A stretch of 64,000 nucleotides of DNA. Origin: an uncultured cyanobacterium. Its GTDB lineage: Bacteria; Cyanobacteriota; Cyanobacteriia; Thermostichales; Thermostichaceae. The position numbers and the translations under genes were made by a program. Location of the stretch: NCBI GenBank assembly GCA_937944885.1, contig CALFBB010000003.1, forward strand, positions 1 through 64,000, given 5' to 3'. Below are positions 53,928-63,500 of the stretch, piece after piece (position 1 is the stretch's first letter; each line of letters opens with the position of its first letter). Below the pieces are notes generated by a model that worked only from the letters and a program-made list of their open reading frames with translations, was not told the origin of the DNA and searched no databases.

Positions 53928-55163
53928 ATGGCCAGGATTAACGACCACTACCTCAAGCTGAAAGCCGGATACCTGTTTCCGGAGATTGCTCGTCGGGTGA
54001 GGGCTTTTGCCGAGGCCAACCCCACAGCTTCCATTATCAAGATGGGTATCGGTGATGTCACGGAACCTTTGCCGGAAGCCTGTCGGGCGGCCATGATCCG
54101 CGCCGTAGAGGAGATGGGGGATCGGGCTACCTTCCGCGGCTATGGGCCTGAGCAGGGCTATGAGTGGCTGCGCCAGGCAATTGCCGAGCATGATTTTCAA
54201 GCGCGGGGCTGTGATATTGATGCATCGGAGATTTTTGTCTCCGATGGCTCCAAGTGCGACTGTGGCAATATCCTGGATATCCTCGGCCACGACAACATCA
54301 TTGCCGTTACGGATCCGGTTTATCCGGTGTATGTGGATACGAATGTTATGGCAGGACACACGGGACCAGCCAATGACCGCGGCGAATACGAAGGGCTAGT
54401 CTACCTGCCGATCACTGCAGACAATCAGTTTACGGCTGACCTACCTGAGCAAAAGGTGGATGTAGTCTATCTTTGCTTCCCCAACAATCCAACTGGGGCA
54501 GTAGCAACACAGGAGCATTTACAAGCTTGGGTGGACTATGCCCGTGCCCATGGTGCTTTGATTTTGTTTGATGCTGCCTACGAAGCCTACATTACCGAGC
54601 CTGGGATCCCGCATTCCATCTACGAGATAGAGGGAGCCAGAGATTGCGCCATTGAGTTTCGCTCTTTTTCCAAGACCGCCGGCTTTACGGGCACTCGCTG
54701 TGCTTTTACCGTAGTACCCAAATCTCTGCAAGGGGAAACCAGCGATGGATCCCGGGTGGATCTGTGGAGCTTGTGGAACCGCCGCCAGTCTACCAAGTTT
54801 AACGGCGTGTCCTACATTGTGCAGCGAGGTGCAGAAGCTGTTTACTCAGAAGCTGGCCAAGCCCAGGTGCGGCAACTGGTGAAGTTTTACCTAGAAAATG
54901 CCCGCATCATTCGGGAGCAACTCACGGCCGCCGGGATCCAGACCTATGGCGGAGTCAATGCCCCCTACGTTTGGGTGAAGGCCCCCCATGGCCTGAGCAG
55001 TTGGGAGTTCTTTGATAAGCTGTTACACCATTGTCATGTGGTAGGCACTCCTGGCTCCGGTTTCGGCAGTGCCGGGGAAGGGTATTTGCGCCTATCTGCC
55101 TTTAATAGCCGCACCCTTGTGGAAGAAGCGATGCGCCGCATTGCCAGCACTTTTGAGCCATAA
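53928..55163 (+). CDS. dapL: LL-diaminopimelate aminotransferase
   Basis: DapL converts tetrahydrodipicolinate directly to LL-diaminopimelate, the lysine and peptidoglycan precursor route used by cyanobacteria and plants. The 411-residue product has [26 protein letters not shown] and the PLP lysine in [14 protein letters not shown] (about 248). It starts at ATG 53928 and is divergent from the LRR gene. Confidence 0.95.
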   Translation: MARINDHYLKLKAGYLFPEIARRVRAFAEANPTASIIKMGIGDVTEPLPEACRAAMIRAVEEMGDRATFRGYGPEQGYEWLRQAIAEHDFQARGCDIDASEIFVSDGSKCDCGNILDILGHDNIIAVTDPVYPVYVDTNVMAGHTGPANDRGEYEGLVYLPITADNQFTADLPEQKVDVVYLCFPNNPTGAVATQEHLQAWVDYARAHGALILFDAAYEAYITEPGIPHSIYEIEGARDCAIEFRSFSKTAGFTGTRCAFTVVPKSLQGETSDGSRVDLWSLWNRRQSTKFNGVSYIVQRGAEAVYSEAGQAQVRQLVKFYLENARIIREQLTAAGIQTYGGVNAPYVWVKAPHGLSSWEFFDKLLHHCHVVGTPGSGFGSAGEGYLRLSAFNSRTLVEEAMRRIASTFEP

Positions 55164-55184
55164 CTGCGGGTCAGCTGAATATCC

Positions 55185-55214
55185 GGGGAGAAACCTGTCA
55201 GAGGTCTCCCTTTG
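55185..55214 (+). terminator. Terminator-like hairpin after dapL
   Basis: GGGAGA and TCTCCC pair around an inner ACCT/AGGT stem, followed by TTTGAATTT. The T-run is short, so strength is uncertain. Confidence 0.6.
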
Positions 55215-55297
55215 AATTTCCAGAATTCAAGTTCACGTGGGGTGAAGGGTATTCGGAGGGCCTTTGTCTTTCCCGTGCCCTTACGCAGGTTATATTT

Positions 55298-55329
55298 CCT
55301 TCATATCCTTCGTAAATATATGATGAAGG
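55298..55329. promoter_or_regulatory. Inverted repeat upstream of the hemerythrin-like gene
   Basis: CCTTCAT and ATGAAGG form a 7-bp inverted repeat separated by 18 bases, ending about 15 bases before ATG 55344. It could be an operator or an RNA hairpin around the translation start. Confidence 0.35.
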
Positions 55330-55343
55330 GAGTGATTTCAGTG

Positions 55344-55955
55344 ATGCGTGCCATGTCTTCTACGGATCCTGCTCGCCCCTTGGCTGCCCTTTGCTCTAGT
55401 CAGCATCGCGTCATCTTGCAACTTTTAAGCCAACTCTCTCAGGCAACCGATTGGGATCTCGGCCAACGGCGAACAGCGATCCAAAAATTACGGCAACGCT
55501 TATCTCGTCACATTCAACTGGAACGCCATGCCCTTTATCCTCTGCTGCGATCCTCCCTGGATGGCGATGCCGACCAATGTGCTCAGATTAACCATCAGGA
55601 GCAGCAGCTGCGGGATTTGCTGCCACAGCTAACCTGCTTTTTGCATCAGGCGGAGCGCTCTCCTCAGCAACTCGATCCTGCTGTGGCACTGGGCTTCTAT
55701 CATCAGCTCCGTGTTCAGTTCCAGCAGGAAGAACAGGTTCTTTACCCCCTCTTAGCCAACTGTGTCTCTGCTGCAGCCGAGCAACGGCAACTGCACCTTT
55801 TTCGTCGACGTCTGCAAGCTACTCTATCCGCTCATTCCCCGGCATCCCGGAGCCGTCGCCCTAGCTTAGAGGAGTTGGAACGGCAAGCGGTAACCCGGCC
55901 TGTGTTGCCCGGCGAGCAGTTTCGGCCAAACGGAGTGCAGTTTGTTGCTCCTTAA
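55344..55955 (+). CDS. Hemerythrin-like (HHE domain) protein
   Basis: The product of about 203 residues has a helical bundle with His/Glu pairs spaced as in HHE cation-binding domains: SQHRVILQLL, HIQLERHALYPLL, NHQEQQLRDLL and FQQEEQVLYPLL. Such proteins bind a di-iron centre and sense or store O2, NO or iron. A Arg/Ser-rich tail follows. The frame opens at 55212; ATG 55344, with GGGAG 11 bases before it, is preferred. Confidence 0.8.
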   Translation: MRAMSSTDPARPLAALCSSQHRVILQLLSQLSQATDWDLGQRRTAIQKLRQRLSRHIQLERHALYPLLRSSLDGDADQCAQINHQEQQLRDLLPQLTCFLHQAERSPQQLDPAVALGFYHQLRVQFQQEEQVLYPLLANCVSAAAEQRQLHLFRRRLQATLSAHSPASRSRRPSLEELERQAVTRPVLPGEQFRPNGVQFVAP

Positions 55956-55984
55956 CCGGCTTGTGTGGGTAACCTGACCATGTC

Positions 55985-56390
55985 GGCCCCTTTGCTTTGT
56001 TACCGGCGGATTGGGTTCTACAGGCGCAGCGGCTAGTTGGTACCGCCAGCAGGTACTGACAGTCTTTCAAGAGATTGACCTCTTGATCGCGCCCCCACAA
56101 CCCCTTGCTCCGCCCCCTTCATTGGCCAAGAAAAGAGGGTGATCGATAGGGTGGAGGTGCTGACTCGGCCCAATCTCGGCCTCCATACTCAGCCTCTTTC
56201 CTTTATCGGCCTACCGGTGCTCTCAGTACTCCTGCGGGAACCCGGCTCTCTCGGGGTACAGCTGGTGGCCGCTCCCTATCAAGAAGCTAAGCTACTGCGG
56301 GTGGCCGCTTATTTGGAGTCGCTCAGGATCCCCAACGCTCAACCCGTTGAGATGCAAAGGGATCCCAGAGAAAAGTTTTTCCGTATCTAG
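55985..56390 (+). pseudogene. Amidase-signature enzyme fragment, AtzE-like
   Basis: The frame at 56139-56390 reads VLTRPNLGLHTQPLSFIGLPVLSVLLREPGSLGVQLVAAPYQEAKLLRVAAYLE, the C-terminal end of amidase-signature hydrolases such as AtzE. Upstream pieces in other frames, WVLQAQRLVGTA and WYRQQVLTVFQEIDLLIAP, match the region just before it. The first three quarters of the gene are missing. It is a decayed gene remnant. Confidence 0.75.
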
Positions 56391-56663
56391 CGTCTTTTTA
56401 AAGTTACTTCCAATATCAAACACTAGATATGTAGATTACTAGGGGTTTCTGAGGAGCTTTTGGACAAGATTAAGTTAGTGCAGATACAAGCCAAATCCCT
56501 GTCTGGGCAGGGCAGAGAACACTTTGCAGATAGGTGAGGTTTAAGTATCTAGATTAAAGGTAAATAAGGCTCAGAATTGTTGTATCGGATGACCCTTTTT
56601 CGGATCCTGGTCGATAGAATAAACGGCATAAAATAAACGCGACCCCCAATCCGGACTCTATCT

Positions 56664-57569
56664 ATGGATCACTCTGCTTCCGTGGCCCGCCGCTACATGA
56701 AACTGTGCGAGGCCTATCTCTCCTTGAATGAAGCCTTTGACAGGTTGGATCAATCCCACAGCAGGCTACAGCGCCACTGCAAAGGGCTGCTCAGCTATTT
56801 CAGCACAGTTCACCAAGCTCTGGCTCAGCTGCCCCTTTTACAACAACAGGTGGAGCAAAGCAATCGCTGGCTCAACTCCCTGCAAGAAGAACTGCAGATT
56901 AAGGAAGCTCGAATCGGTGAACTGATTGCCAACTACGACCAAGTCTGTGGCCAGCTAGATGCTAGCCAAGCAGAACTCATGAGTGCTCAAGCCCTGATCG
57001 AGAAACTAGAAGTAGAAAATGCCCAGGTGTTGGAACGGTTGAGTCAGCTGACCCACTTGGAAAATGAGATGGCCAGCTTGCGGGAGCAACTGGCCCAAGC
57101 CAACACCGCTCGCCAAGAAATGGAAGCTCAAAATCGTCAGCTGGAACGAGCCTTGGGAGACCGGGAGCAACAGATTTACAGCCTGCAAGAGCGACTGGCG
57201 CAAGCCGAAGAGGAGATCGCTCTTTTGAGAGCGCAACGGGAAGAAGCTCGGCAAATCGCCCAACTGGCCACCAGCCGTGCTGAACAGGCAGAAGCCAACC
57301 TGCACACTCAGGGCCAGGAAATGCAAGCCTTACAGAGCAAGCTGTATCGCGCCGAACAGCAACTGGCCACGATCACTCTCAATGAGCTGGAACTGCTGCT
57401 CAGCGACGAGTCGATGACCACACTCCAAGAGACGGAACGGGCAATGGAAGTGGATAAGCAAGTCCTGGAAGCCTTGCCGCCTTCTTTTTCAGAAACTGAG
57501 AGCATTCTGCGGGAGATCGATCAGTTTATTTTGGAGTTTTCTGGGCAGGCAAGCCCCCAAGCGGCCTAA
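56664..57569 (+). CDS. Long coiled-coil protein of unknown function
   Basis: The 301-residue protein is almost entirely predicted coiled coil from about residue 60 to 245 (LASLREQLAQANTARQEMEAQNRQLERALGDREQQIYSLQERLAQAEEE). An N-terminal helical segment begins MDHSASVARRYMKLCEAYLSLNEAFD. No membrane segment or signal is seen. A structural or scaffold role is possible but cannot be specified. A terminator-like hairpin follows at 57631. Confidence 0.75.
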   Translation: MDHSASVARRYMKLCEAYLSLNEAFDRLDQSHSRLQRHCKGLLSYFSTVHQALAQLPLLQQQVEQSNRWLNSLQEELQIKEARIGELIANYDQVCGQLDASQAELMSAQALIEKLEVENAQVLERLSQLTHLENEMASLREQLAQANTARQEMEAQNRQLERALGDREQQIYSLQERLAQAEEEIALLRAQREEARQIAQLATSRAEQAEANLHTQGQEMQALQSKLYRAEQQLATITLNELELLLSDESMTTLQETERAMEVDKQVLEALPPSFSETESILREIDQFILEFSGQASPQAA

Positions 57570-57630
57570 AGCGAGGGAATCCCTTCTCTTTGGCCTTTGC
57601 TCAGCCGGGATCGGCTGGGAAAATATGAGG

Positions 57631-57654
57631 GCTGTCCTGCGAGGCAGCTTTTTT
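57631..57654 (+). terminator. Terminator after the coiled-coil gene
   Basis: GCTGTC and GGCAGC form a stem with one G-T pair, followed by TTTTTT. It lies between the coiled-coil gene and the convergent gcvP. Confidence 0.75.
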
Positions 57655-57700
57655 GTTGGCTTGTAAGGACTTGTAAGGATCAGAATCCGGTTGAGGGAGG

Positions 57701-60613
57701 CTAGTCCTCCAACCAAGGTTGGCAACTACAAACCAAATGCCGATCCCCGTAGGCATTGTCAATGCGACTAACGCTCGGCCAAAACTTGTGGGCTTTGACC
57801 CAAGGGGCAGGGTAGGCCGCCAGCGAACGGGAATAGGGACGATCCCAGTGATCCGCTGCCACCACCGGGGCAGTGTGAGGGGCTAATTTGAGGGGGTTAC
57901 GTAAGGGATCCATTTCCCCCCGTTCAATAGCAGCAATCTCCTGGCGAATGGCAATCATGGCCTCACAAAAGCGATCCAATTCTTCTAGAGACTCACTCTC
58001 GGTGGGTTCCACCATCATGGTGCCTGCCACTGGCCAAGAGATCGTCGGGGCATGGAAACCGTAGTCCATCAGCCGCTTGGCTACATCCTCCACTTCAATG
58101 CCGGCACTTTTTTTCAGGGGGCGCAAATCCAGAATGCACTCATGGGCCACCCAGCCGCCGGATCCCTTGTAAAGCACGGGGTAATAGGGATCCAAGCGCT
58201 TGGCAATGTAGTTGGCATTCAAAATGGCCACCTGGGTTGCTAGGGTGAGGCCGGCGGATCCCAGCAGGCGGATGTAGACCCAGGGGATCGGCAAGATACT
58301 GGCACTTCCCCAAGGGGCGGCACTGACTGGGCCATTGCACCCCGGTAAGAAAGGATGACCGGGCAAATAGGGCAACAGATGGGCGGCTACCCCGATCGGC
58401 CCCACCCCTGGGCCACCGCCCCCGTGGGGGATACAGAAAGTTTTGTGCAGATTTAAATGGCAAACATCGGCCCCCAGCTCAGCAGGACGACAGAGACCCA
58501 CCTGGGCATTGAGATTGGCCCCGTCCATGTACACCTGCCCACCGGCCTCATGCACAATTCGGCAAATGTCACGGATCCCCTCTTCAAATACTCCATGGGT
58601 AGAGGGATAGGTAATCATCAAAGCCGCCAGCTGGTGGCGGTGCTGCTCCACCTTGGCCTGTAAATCCGCCAGATCAACATTGCCTGCCCCATCACAGGCG
58701 ACACTGACCACCCGCATCCCTGCCATGACCGCACTGGCCGGGTTAGTGCCGTGGGCAGAGGTGGGAATTAGACACACCTGCCGATGCCCTTCTCCGCGAG
58801 CCTGGTGGTAACGGCGAATGGCCAACAGCCCGGCGTATTCTCCTTGGGAGCCGGCATTGGGCTGGAGAGAAATCCCGGCAAAGCCGGTGATCTCCGCTAA
58901 CATCTGTTCCAGTTGGGCAAATAGCTTTTGGTAACCGCGCGCCTGCTCCAAAGGAGCAAAAGGGTGAAGCTGAGCAAACTCCGGCCAGGTAACCGGCAGC
59001 ATCTCCACGGTGGCATTCAGCTTCATGGTGCAAGAACCCAGCGGGATCATGGAGTGGGTCAGCGACAAATCCCGACTTTGTAAGCGGTGGATATAGCGCA
59101 GCAGCTCCGTTTCCGAGTGGTAGCGGTTGAAAACGGGGTGGGTGAGATAAGAGCTGGTGCGAATCAAAGCAGAGGGTAAACTTTGGCTAAGAGGGGGATC
59201 CCCAATCTCCTCCAACAGGGATCCGGTAAACACGTAGAACAGATCCCGTAGATCCTTGGAAGTGGTAGCTTCATCTAGGGTTAGCCCCAAGGTTTGCTCA
59301 TCAATTTGACGGAGATTGATCCGCTGTTCAACGGCACGAGCTTGAATCTCTTGGAGTTGGGCAGGGGATGGGCTTTTCACCCAGAAGGTATCGAAGAAGT
59401 GCTCCGGCCCCACCTCGTAGCCTGCCTCACGCAGCTTAGCTGCCAAGTTGTGGGCCTGTTGGTTAATGCGCAGCGCCATCTGACGCAACCCTTTGGGGCC
59501 GTGGTAGATGGCGTACATGGAAGCCATCACCGCCAAAAGCACCTGCGCCGTACAGATGTTGCTGGTGGCCTTATCACGGCGGATGTGTTGTTCCCGGGTT
59601 TGTAAAGCCAGCCGCAGTGCCGGATTGCCTTCGGCATCTTGGGAAACCCCCACCAGGCGTCCCGGCAGGAGGCGCTTGTGTTCGGTGCGGGTAGCAAAAT
59701 AAGCAGCGTGGGGGCCCCCATACCCTAGGGGAACACCAAACCGCTGGGTGGATCCCACCACAATATCAGCTCCCCATTCCCCCGGCGGTTGGAGCAAAGT
59801 GAGGCTAAGGAGATCCGCCGCCACGGTTACTTGGATCCCCTGTTGGTGAGCCTGCTTCACCAACTCGCGGTAGTCGCGAATTTCACCATAGGTATTGGGG
59901 TATTGCAGCAACAATCCAAAACCGGCCTGATCCAAGCAAAACTCCGCCGGATCCGCCACCCGAATCTGGATCCCCAAGGGTTCAGCCCGTGTTTGCAGCA
60001 CCGCTATGGTTTGGGGGTGACAGCCTCGATCCACCCAAAACAGCCGGGATCCCTGGCGAGCCAGCCCATAACTGAGGGTCATGGCTTCTGCAGCTGCCGT
60101 GGCTTCATCCAGCAACGAAGCATTGGCAATCTCCATGCCCGTCAGGTCAATCACCATCGTTTGGAAATTCAACAGGGCCTCTAAGCGTCCCTGGGCAATC
60201 TCCGCTTGATAAGGGGTGTACTGGGTGTACCAGCCGGGGTTTTCCAGAATGTTGCGCTGAATCACGGGCGGAGTGAGGCAGTTGGCGTAGCCCATGCCCA
60301 AAAAGGAGCGCCACACCTGGTTTTGAGCAGCAATTTCCTTGAGCTCCGCCAACACCTGCTGCTCGCTGCGTGGGGATCCCAGTTGCAGAGGCCGTAGGGT
60401 ACGAATTGCTGCCGGTACAGCTTTCTCCGTCAATTCCTGGAGGGATCCCAGCCCTAAAGCCTGCAGCATCTGCCCAATCTGCTCTATATCCGGGCCAATG
60501 TGCCGCCTCACAAACTGCTCTGGCTGCTGAAGAAGCTCTAGTTCAGGGGATTGGGGTTGCTCCTGCGCAGAAGAGATGGCAGGGGCTGGATTGAGAATGG
60601 CAGAGTCAGTCAT
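57701..60613 (-). CDS. gcvP: Glycine dehydrogenase (decarboxylating), P-protein
   Basis: GcvP decarboxylates glycine in the glycine cleavage system and is important for photorespiratory glycolate metabolism in cyanobacteria. The 970-residue product is the full single-chain P-protein, with [17 protein letters not shown] near the start, [31 protein letters not shown], and the PLP lysine in [18 protein letters not shown] (about 724). gcvT and gcvH are not adjacent. It is divergent from psbU with a 131-base spacer. Confidence 0.97.
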   Translation of the reverse strand: MTDSAILNPAPAISSAQEQPQSPELELLQQPEQFVRRHIGPDIEQIGQMLQALGLGSLQELTEKAVPAAIRTLRPLQLGSPRSEQQVLAELKEIAAQNQVWRSFLGMGYANCLTPPVIQRNILENPGWYTQYTPYQAEIAQGRLEALLNFQTMVIDLTGMEIANASLLDEATAAAEAMTLSYGLARQGSRLFWVDRGCHPQTIAVLQTRAEPLGIQIRVADPAEFCLDQAGFGLLLQYPNTYGEIRDYRELVKQAHQQGIQVTVAADLLSLTLLQPPGEWGADIVVGSTQRFGVPLGYGGPHAAYFATRTEHKRLLPGRLVGVSQDAEGNPALRLALQTREQHIRRDKATSNICTAQVLLAVMASMYAIYHGPKGLRQMALRINQQAHNLAAKLREAGYEVGPEHFFDTFWVKSPSPAQLQEIQARAVEQRINLRQIDEQTLGLTLDEATTSKDLRDLFYVFTGSLLEEIGDPPLSQSLPSALIRTSSYLTHPVFNRYHSETELLRYIHRLQSRDLSLTHSMIPLGSCTMKLNATVEMLPVTWPEFAQLHPFAPLEQARGYQKLFAQLEQMLAEITGFAGISLQPNAGSQGEYAGLLAIRRYHQARGEGHRQVCLIPTSAHGTNPASAVMAGMRVVSVACDGAGNVDLADLQAKVEQHRHQLAALMITYPSTHGVFEEGIRDICRIVHEAGGQVYMDGANLNAQVGLCRPAELGADVCHLNLHKTFCIPHGGGGPGVGPIGVAAHLLPYLPGHPFLPGCNGPVSAAPWGSASILPIPWVYIRLLGSAGLTLATQVAILNANYIAKRLDPYYPVLYKGSGGWVAHECILDLRPLKKSAGIEVEDVAKRLMDYGFHAPTISWPVAGTMMVEPTESESLEELDRFCEAMIAIRQEIAAIERGEMDPLRNPLKLAPHTAPVVAADHWDRPYSRSLAAYPAPWVKAHKFWPSVSRIDNAYGDRHLVCSCQPWLED

Positions 60614-60744
60614 GGTGCAAAGCTGGACTCAGGAAAGAGACTGTTTACCGATCATAGTTGTTAAAAATTGTTTCTGTAGGGATCCAGATCCGGTCTCAGC
60701 CCTCGATTTGAGGTTGAGGGGATGAGACACTAAATGGTCGGAGG

Positions 60745-61167
60745 ATGTTATTGCTCAATCAGATGAGACTCTTGAATCCTGTTCGGAGAAGTGGTGTTAT
60801 GCGTTGTCTGCTGTCCGCCCTTGTTCGCATTCTGTTAGTTCTGTGCCTGAGCTTTGCCCCCTTGGGAATTCTGGGTGTGGCTCATGCTGCACAACTCCCT
60901 GCTGTGAAGCATCTGGATACCCCGATTGATGTCAACAACACCATTTTGCGTAACTATCGTCAACTACCGGGTTTCTATCCCACCCTGGCGCGTATTTTGG
61001 TTCAAAATGCTCCGTACAGCAGCTTAGAGGATATGCTGCAGATCCCAGGCCTGACAGAAGAGCAAAAAGCTTTGATCAAGGCCAATGCCGAGAACTTTGT
61101 CATCGGCGAATATCAGGAGGGAGCTAACCAGTTGGAAAACCGCATCAACCAGGGCTACTACGGCTAA
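60745..61167 (+). CDS. psbU: Photosystem II 12 kDa extrinsic protein
   Basis: PsbU is a lumenal extrinsic subunit that stabilises the oxygen-evolving cluster and adds thermal tolerance. The 140-residue product has a signal peptide with a hydrophobic core ([23 protein letters not shown]) ending near AHAAQLP. The mature domain carries [48 protein letters not shown] lies just before ATG 60745. Confidence 0.95.
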   Translation: MLLLNQMRLLNPVRRSGVMRCLLSALVRILLVLCLSFAPLGILGVAHAAQLPAVKHLDTPIDVNNTILRNYRQLPGFYPTLARILVQNAPYSSLEDMLQIPGLTEEQKALIKANAENFVIGEYQEGANQLENRINQGYYG

Positions 61168-61228
61168 TTCCGGCGCTGTGAGGGGAATTGCTCATTTGAC
61201 TGCCTTCTTACTGAGTTAAGGAGGCAGC

Positions 61229-62260
61229 ATGCCCTACGATAACGTTTGCAAGTACTTGGTGGAATTGTTCCCGGATGCTTTTGCCGAGTGGTTACTGGGA
61301 TCCGCTGTCCCCTTGGTTCAGTTGCAGCCGACGGAGTTATCCACCGAGCCGATCCGAGCTGATTCCCTGATTCTGCTGAGGGCTGAGAATCTGATTTTGC
61401 ATCTGGAGTTCCAAACTGACCCTGATCCGGATATTCCTTTTCGCATGGCGGATTATTGCCTGCGCCTCTATCGCCGCTACCCAGATCAACAGGTGCGGCA
61501 AGTTGTGGTCTATCTGAGAAAAACCCGCTCGGAACGGGTTTACCAGACCTCTTTTCAAAGAGGGCTTCTATCCCATCAATTTGAGGTGTTGCGGCTGTGG
61601 GAGCAGGATCCGGAGACCCTGTCTCGGTACCCAGGACTGTTGCCCTTTGTAGTGCTGGCAAAGCCTGAAGAGCCAGAGCCAAGCTTACGGCAGGTGGCCA
61701 GAGCGATTGCAGAAATAGCAAACCCAGCTCTCCAGCAGGAAGTCAAAGCAGCTACTGCTGTTCTGGCAGGATTAATATGGACGCCAGAGGAGATCAGCAG
61801 AGTACTGGGAGGTCTGGCGGTGAGGGAGTCTGTGATTTACCAGCGATGGCGGGCAGAAGCGCTGAAAGAAGGGCGAGAAGAAGGGTTACAGCAAGGGTTA
61901 CAACAAGGGTTACAACAGGGGTTACAACAGGGGCTACAGCAAGGGTTACAACAGGGGTTACAACAAGGGTTACAACAGGGGCTACAGCAAGGGTTACAAC
62001 AGGGGCTACAGCAAGGGTTACAACAGGGGTTACAGCAAGGGTTACAACAGGGGCTACAGCAAGAAGCAGCCCGTCTGACCCTAGGTCAACTGCGGCGCAA
62101 GCTGGGTCCTTTGCCAGAGGAGATATCTGAGAGCATCCGGCTTCTGTCTACCCAGCAATTGGAGACTCTGGCGGAAGCCTTGTTGGACTTTCAAAGCTTG
62201 GCCGATTTGGTTCACTGGCTCAGGGATCCCTCCTCTAATGAGCATGCGATTGAACCTTAG
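61229..62260 (+). CDS. Rpn-family PD-(D/E)XK nuclease with GLQQ repeats
   Basis: The 343-residue product belongs to the Rpn/transposase-like nuclease family. The nuclease-core features are PIRADSLILLRAENLILHLEFQT, with the Asp and Glu-x-Gln, and FRMADYCLRLYRRYPDQQVRQVVVYL. A stretch of fifteen consecutive GLQQ tetrapeptides (about 219-278) then leads to a helical C-terminus (LGQLRRKLGPLPEEI). Such repeats form an amphipathic helix. Proteins of this family are common and numerous in cyanobacteria. GGAGG precedes the ATG. Confidence 0.88.
   Translation: MPYDNVCKYLVELFPDAFAEWLLGSAVPLVQLQPTELSTEPIRADSLILLRAENLILHLEFQTDPDPDIPFRMADYCLRLYRRYPDQQVRQVVVYLRKTRSERVYQTSFQRGLLSHQFEVLRLWEQDPETLSRYPGLLPFVVLAKPEEPEPSLRQVARAIAEIANPALQQEVKAATAVLAGLIWTPEEISRVLGGLAVRESVIYQRWRAEALKEGREEGLQQGLQQGLQQGLQQGLQQGLQQGLQQGLQQGLQQGLQQGLQQGLQQGLQQGLQQGLQQEAARLTLGQLRRKLGPLPEEISESIRLLSTQQLETLAEALLDFQSLADLVHWLRDPSSNEHAIEP
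61883..62062 (+). repeat. Fifteen-copy 12-bp tandem array encoding GLQQ
   Basis: Fifteen perfectly phased 12-bp units (GGGTTACAACAG and variants GGGTTACAGCAA, GGGTTACAACAA, GGGCTACAGCAA) span 180 bases. All changes are synonymous. Unit length is a multiple of three, so copy-number changes keep the frame. Confidence 0.97.
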
Positions 62261-62311
62261 CTCCTGTCGGCTCGGAATTCTGGTGCAACCTCACTTATCC
62301 GACTCGGCTCT

Positions 62312-63391
62312 ATGAAACTGCCACGGGTGCTGATCTGTGGCTACTATGGCTACGGCAATGGTGGCGATGAGGCGTTGTTGCTGGCCCTCCTGCAGCAGCT
62401 CCAACAGTTGTCTGTTCCCGTGCAGCCGGTGGTACTCTCTCGTCAGCCTGCCCAAACGGCAGCCACCTACTCGGTCTTAGCTTGCCCTCGCTTTAACGGG
62501 TTGGCTCTCCAGCGTTGTTTACGGGAGGCCAAAGCTTTTGTTTGGGGTGGAGGCAGCCTGTTGCAGGATCGCACCAGCTGGCGAAGTCCTCTCTACTACC
62601 TGGGGGTGATGGGCTTGGCTCAACAACTGAAGCTCAAAACTTTTGCCTGGGCCCAGGGGATAGGCCCGCTGGATCGAGGGTGGATCCGCTACTTGGCACG
62701 ACACTCCTTGGCGGGTTGTACGGCCGTAAGTGTGCGCGACAAAGTCACCTCAGCATTACTGGAAAACTGGGGGATCCCTCACCAAGTGGCTCCGGATCCG
62801 GTATGGGGTTTAACGGCCAAAAGGCTACCAGAATGGGATAGCTGGCCACAACCCCGTATTGCAGTGGTATTACGCCAGCACCCTCACCTGACACCGGCTC
62901 GCCTAGAGGCCATCAGTCAGGGACTGAGACAACTACAAGCTTCTACCGGCGCCTATTTCTTGTTTATTCCCTTCCAGTTAGCTCCCCAGGGATCCCCAGA
63001 TCTAGGGGCCGATTACCGCTTGGCTCAGGATTTGCAACAGCGTATGCCTGGCCATAGCCAGATCCTGGAAATTCGGGATCCCTGTTTGCTGAAGGGGAGT
63101 TTCCGCGGGGTAAGCTTGGTGATTACAATGCGCTACCACGGCTTGGTGATGGCAGCAGCAGAGGGCTGTCGTTGCTTTGGTCTTAGCTATGACCCCAAGG
63201 TAAGAGCTTTGTTGCAAGAGTTACACATGCCTGGCTGGGAGTTGGAAACCTTTCCCACGGAGGTAGAAACTCTGCATCAGCATTGGTTAGCCTGTTACGA
63301 GCAGGGTTTAGCCCTTACCCCTGCGGATATTCAGGCTTGGGTCCGGCGTTCTGCCCGGCACGGGGACCTTCTCAGACAGCATCTAACCTGA
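62312..63391 (+). CDS. csaB: Polysaccharide pyruvyl transferase CsaB
   Basis: CsaB adds a pyruvyl ketal to cell-wall or surface polysaccharide, which in some bacteria anchors S-layer proteins. The 359-residue product has the family start RVLICGYYGYGNGGDEALL, VWGGGSLLQDRTSWRSPLYY, AWAQGIGPL and VITMRYHGLVMAAAEG. It starts at ATG 62312, 51 bases after the Rpn-family gene, on the same strand. Confidence 0.92.
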   Translation: MKLPRVLICGYYGYGNGGDEALLLALLQQLQQLSVPVQPVVLSRQPAQTAATYSVLACPRFNGLALQRCLREAKAFVWGGGSLLQDRTSWRSPLYYLGVMGLAQQLKLKTFAWAQGIGPLDRGWIRYLARHSLAGCTAVSVRDKVTSALLENWGIPHQVAPDPVWGLTAKRLPEWDSWPQPRIAVVLRQHPHLTPARLEAISQGLRQLQASTGAYFLFIPFQLAPQGSPDLGADYRLAQDLQQRMPGHSQILEIRDPCLLKGSFRGVSLVITMRYHGLVMAAAEGCRCFGLSYDPKVRALLQELHMPGWELETFPTEVETLHQHWLACYEQGLALTPADIQAWVRRSARHGDLLRQHLT

Positions 63392-63500
63392 GAAGAGCCG
63401 TCCCAGCTTGCCACCGCCAGCCCCCTCACTGATCCGATTGGGAACAGGGGAAAGACGGGGTTACTGCTTTGGTTAAGATCACAGCCTATCTATTCATGTC

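Noticed and set aside
60614-60744. Glycine riboswitch upstream of gcvP
   Set aside because: The 131-base divergent spacer shows no recognisable tandem glycine aptamer features.
61883-62062. Possible CRISPR array
   Set aside because: Units are 12 bp, contiguous and in frame, with no spacers.
61777-62130. 117-codon frame rich in VTTG repeats
   Set aside because: It is the alternate-frame reading of the 12-bp array. The GLQQ frame is the one joined to the nuclease domain.
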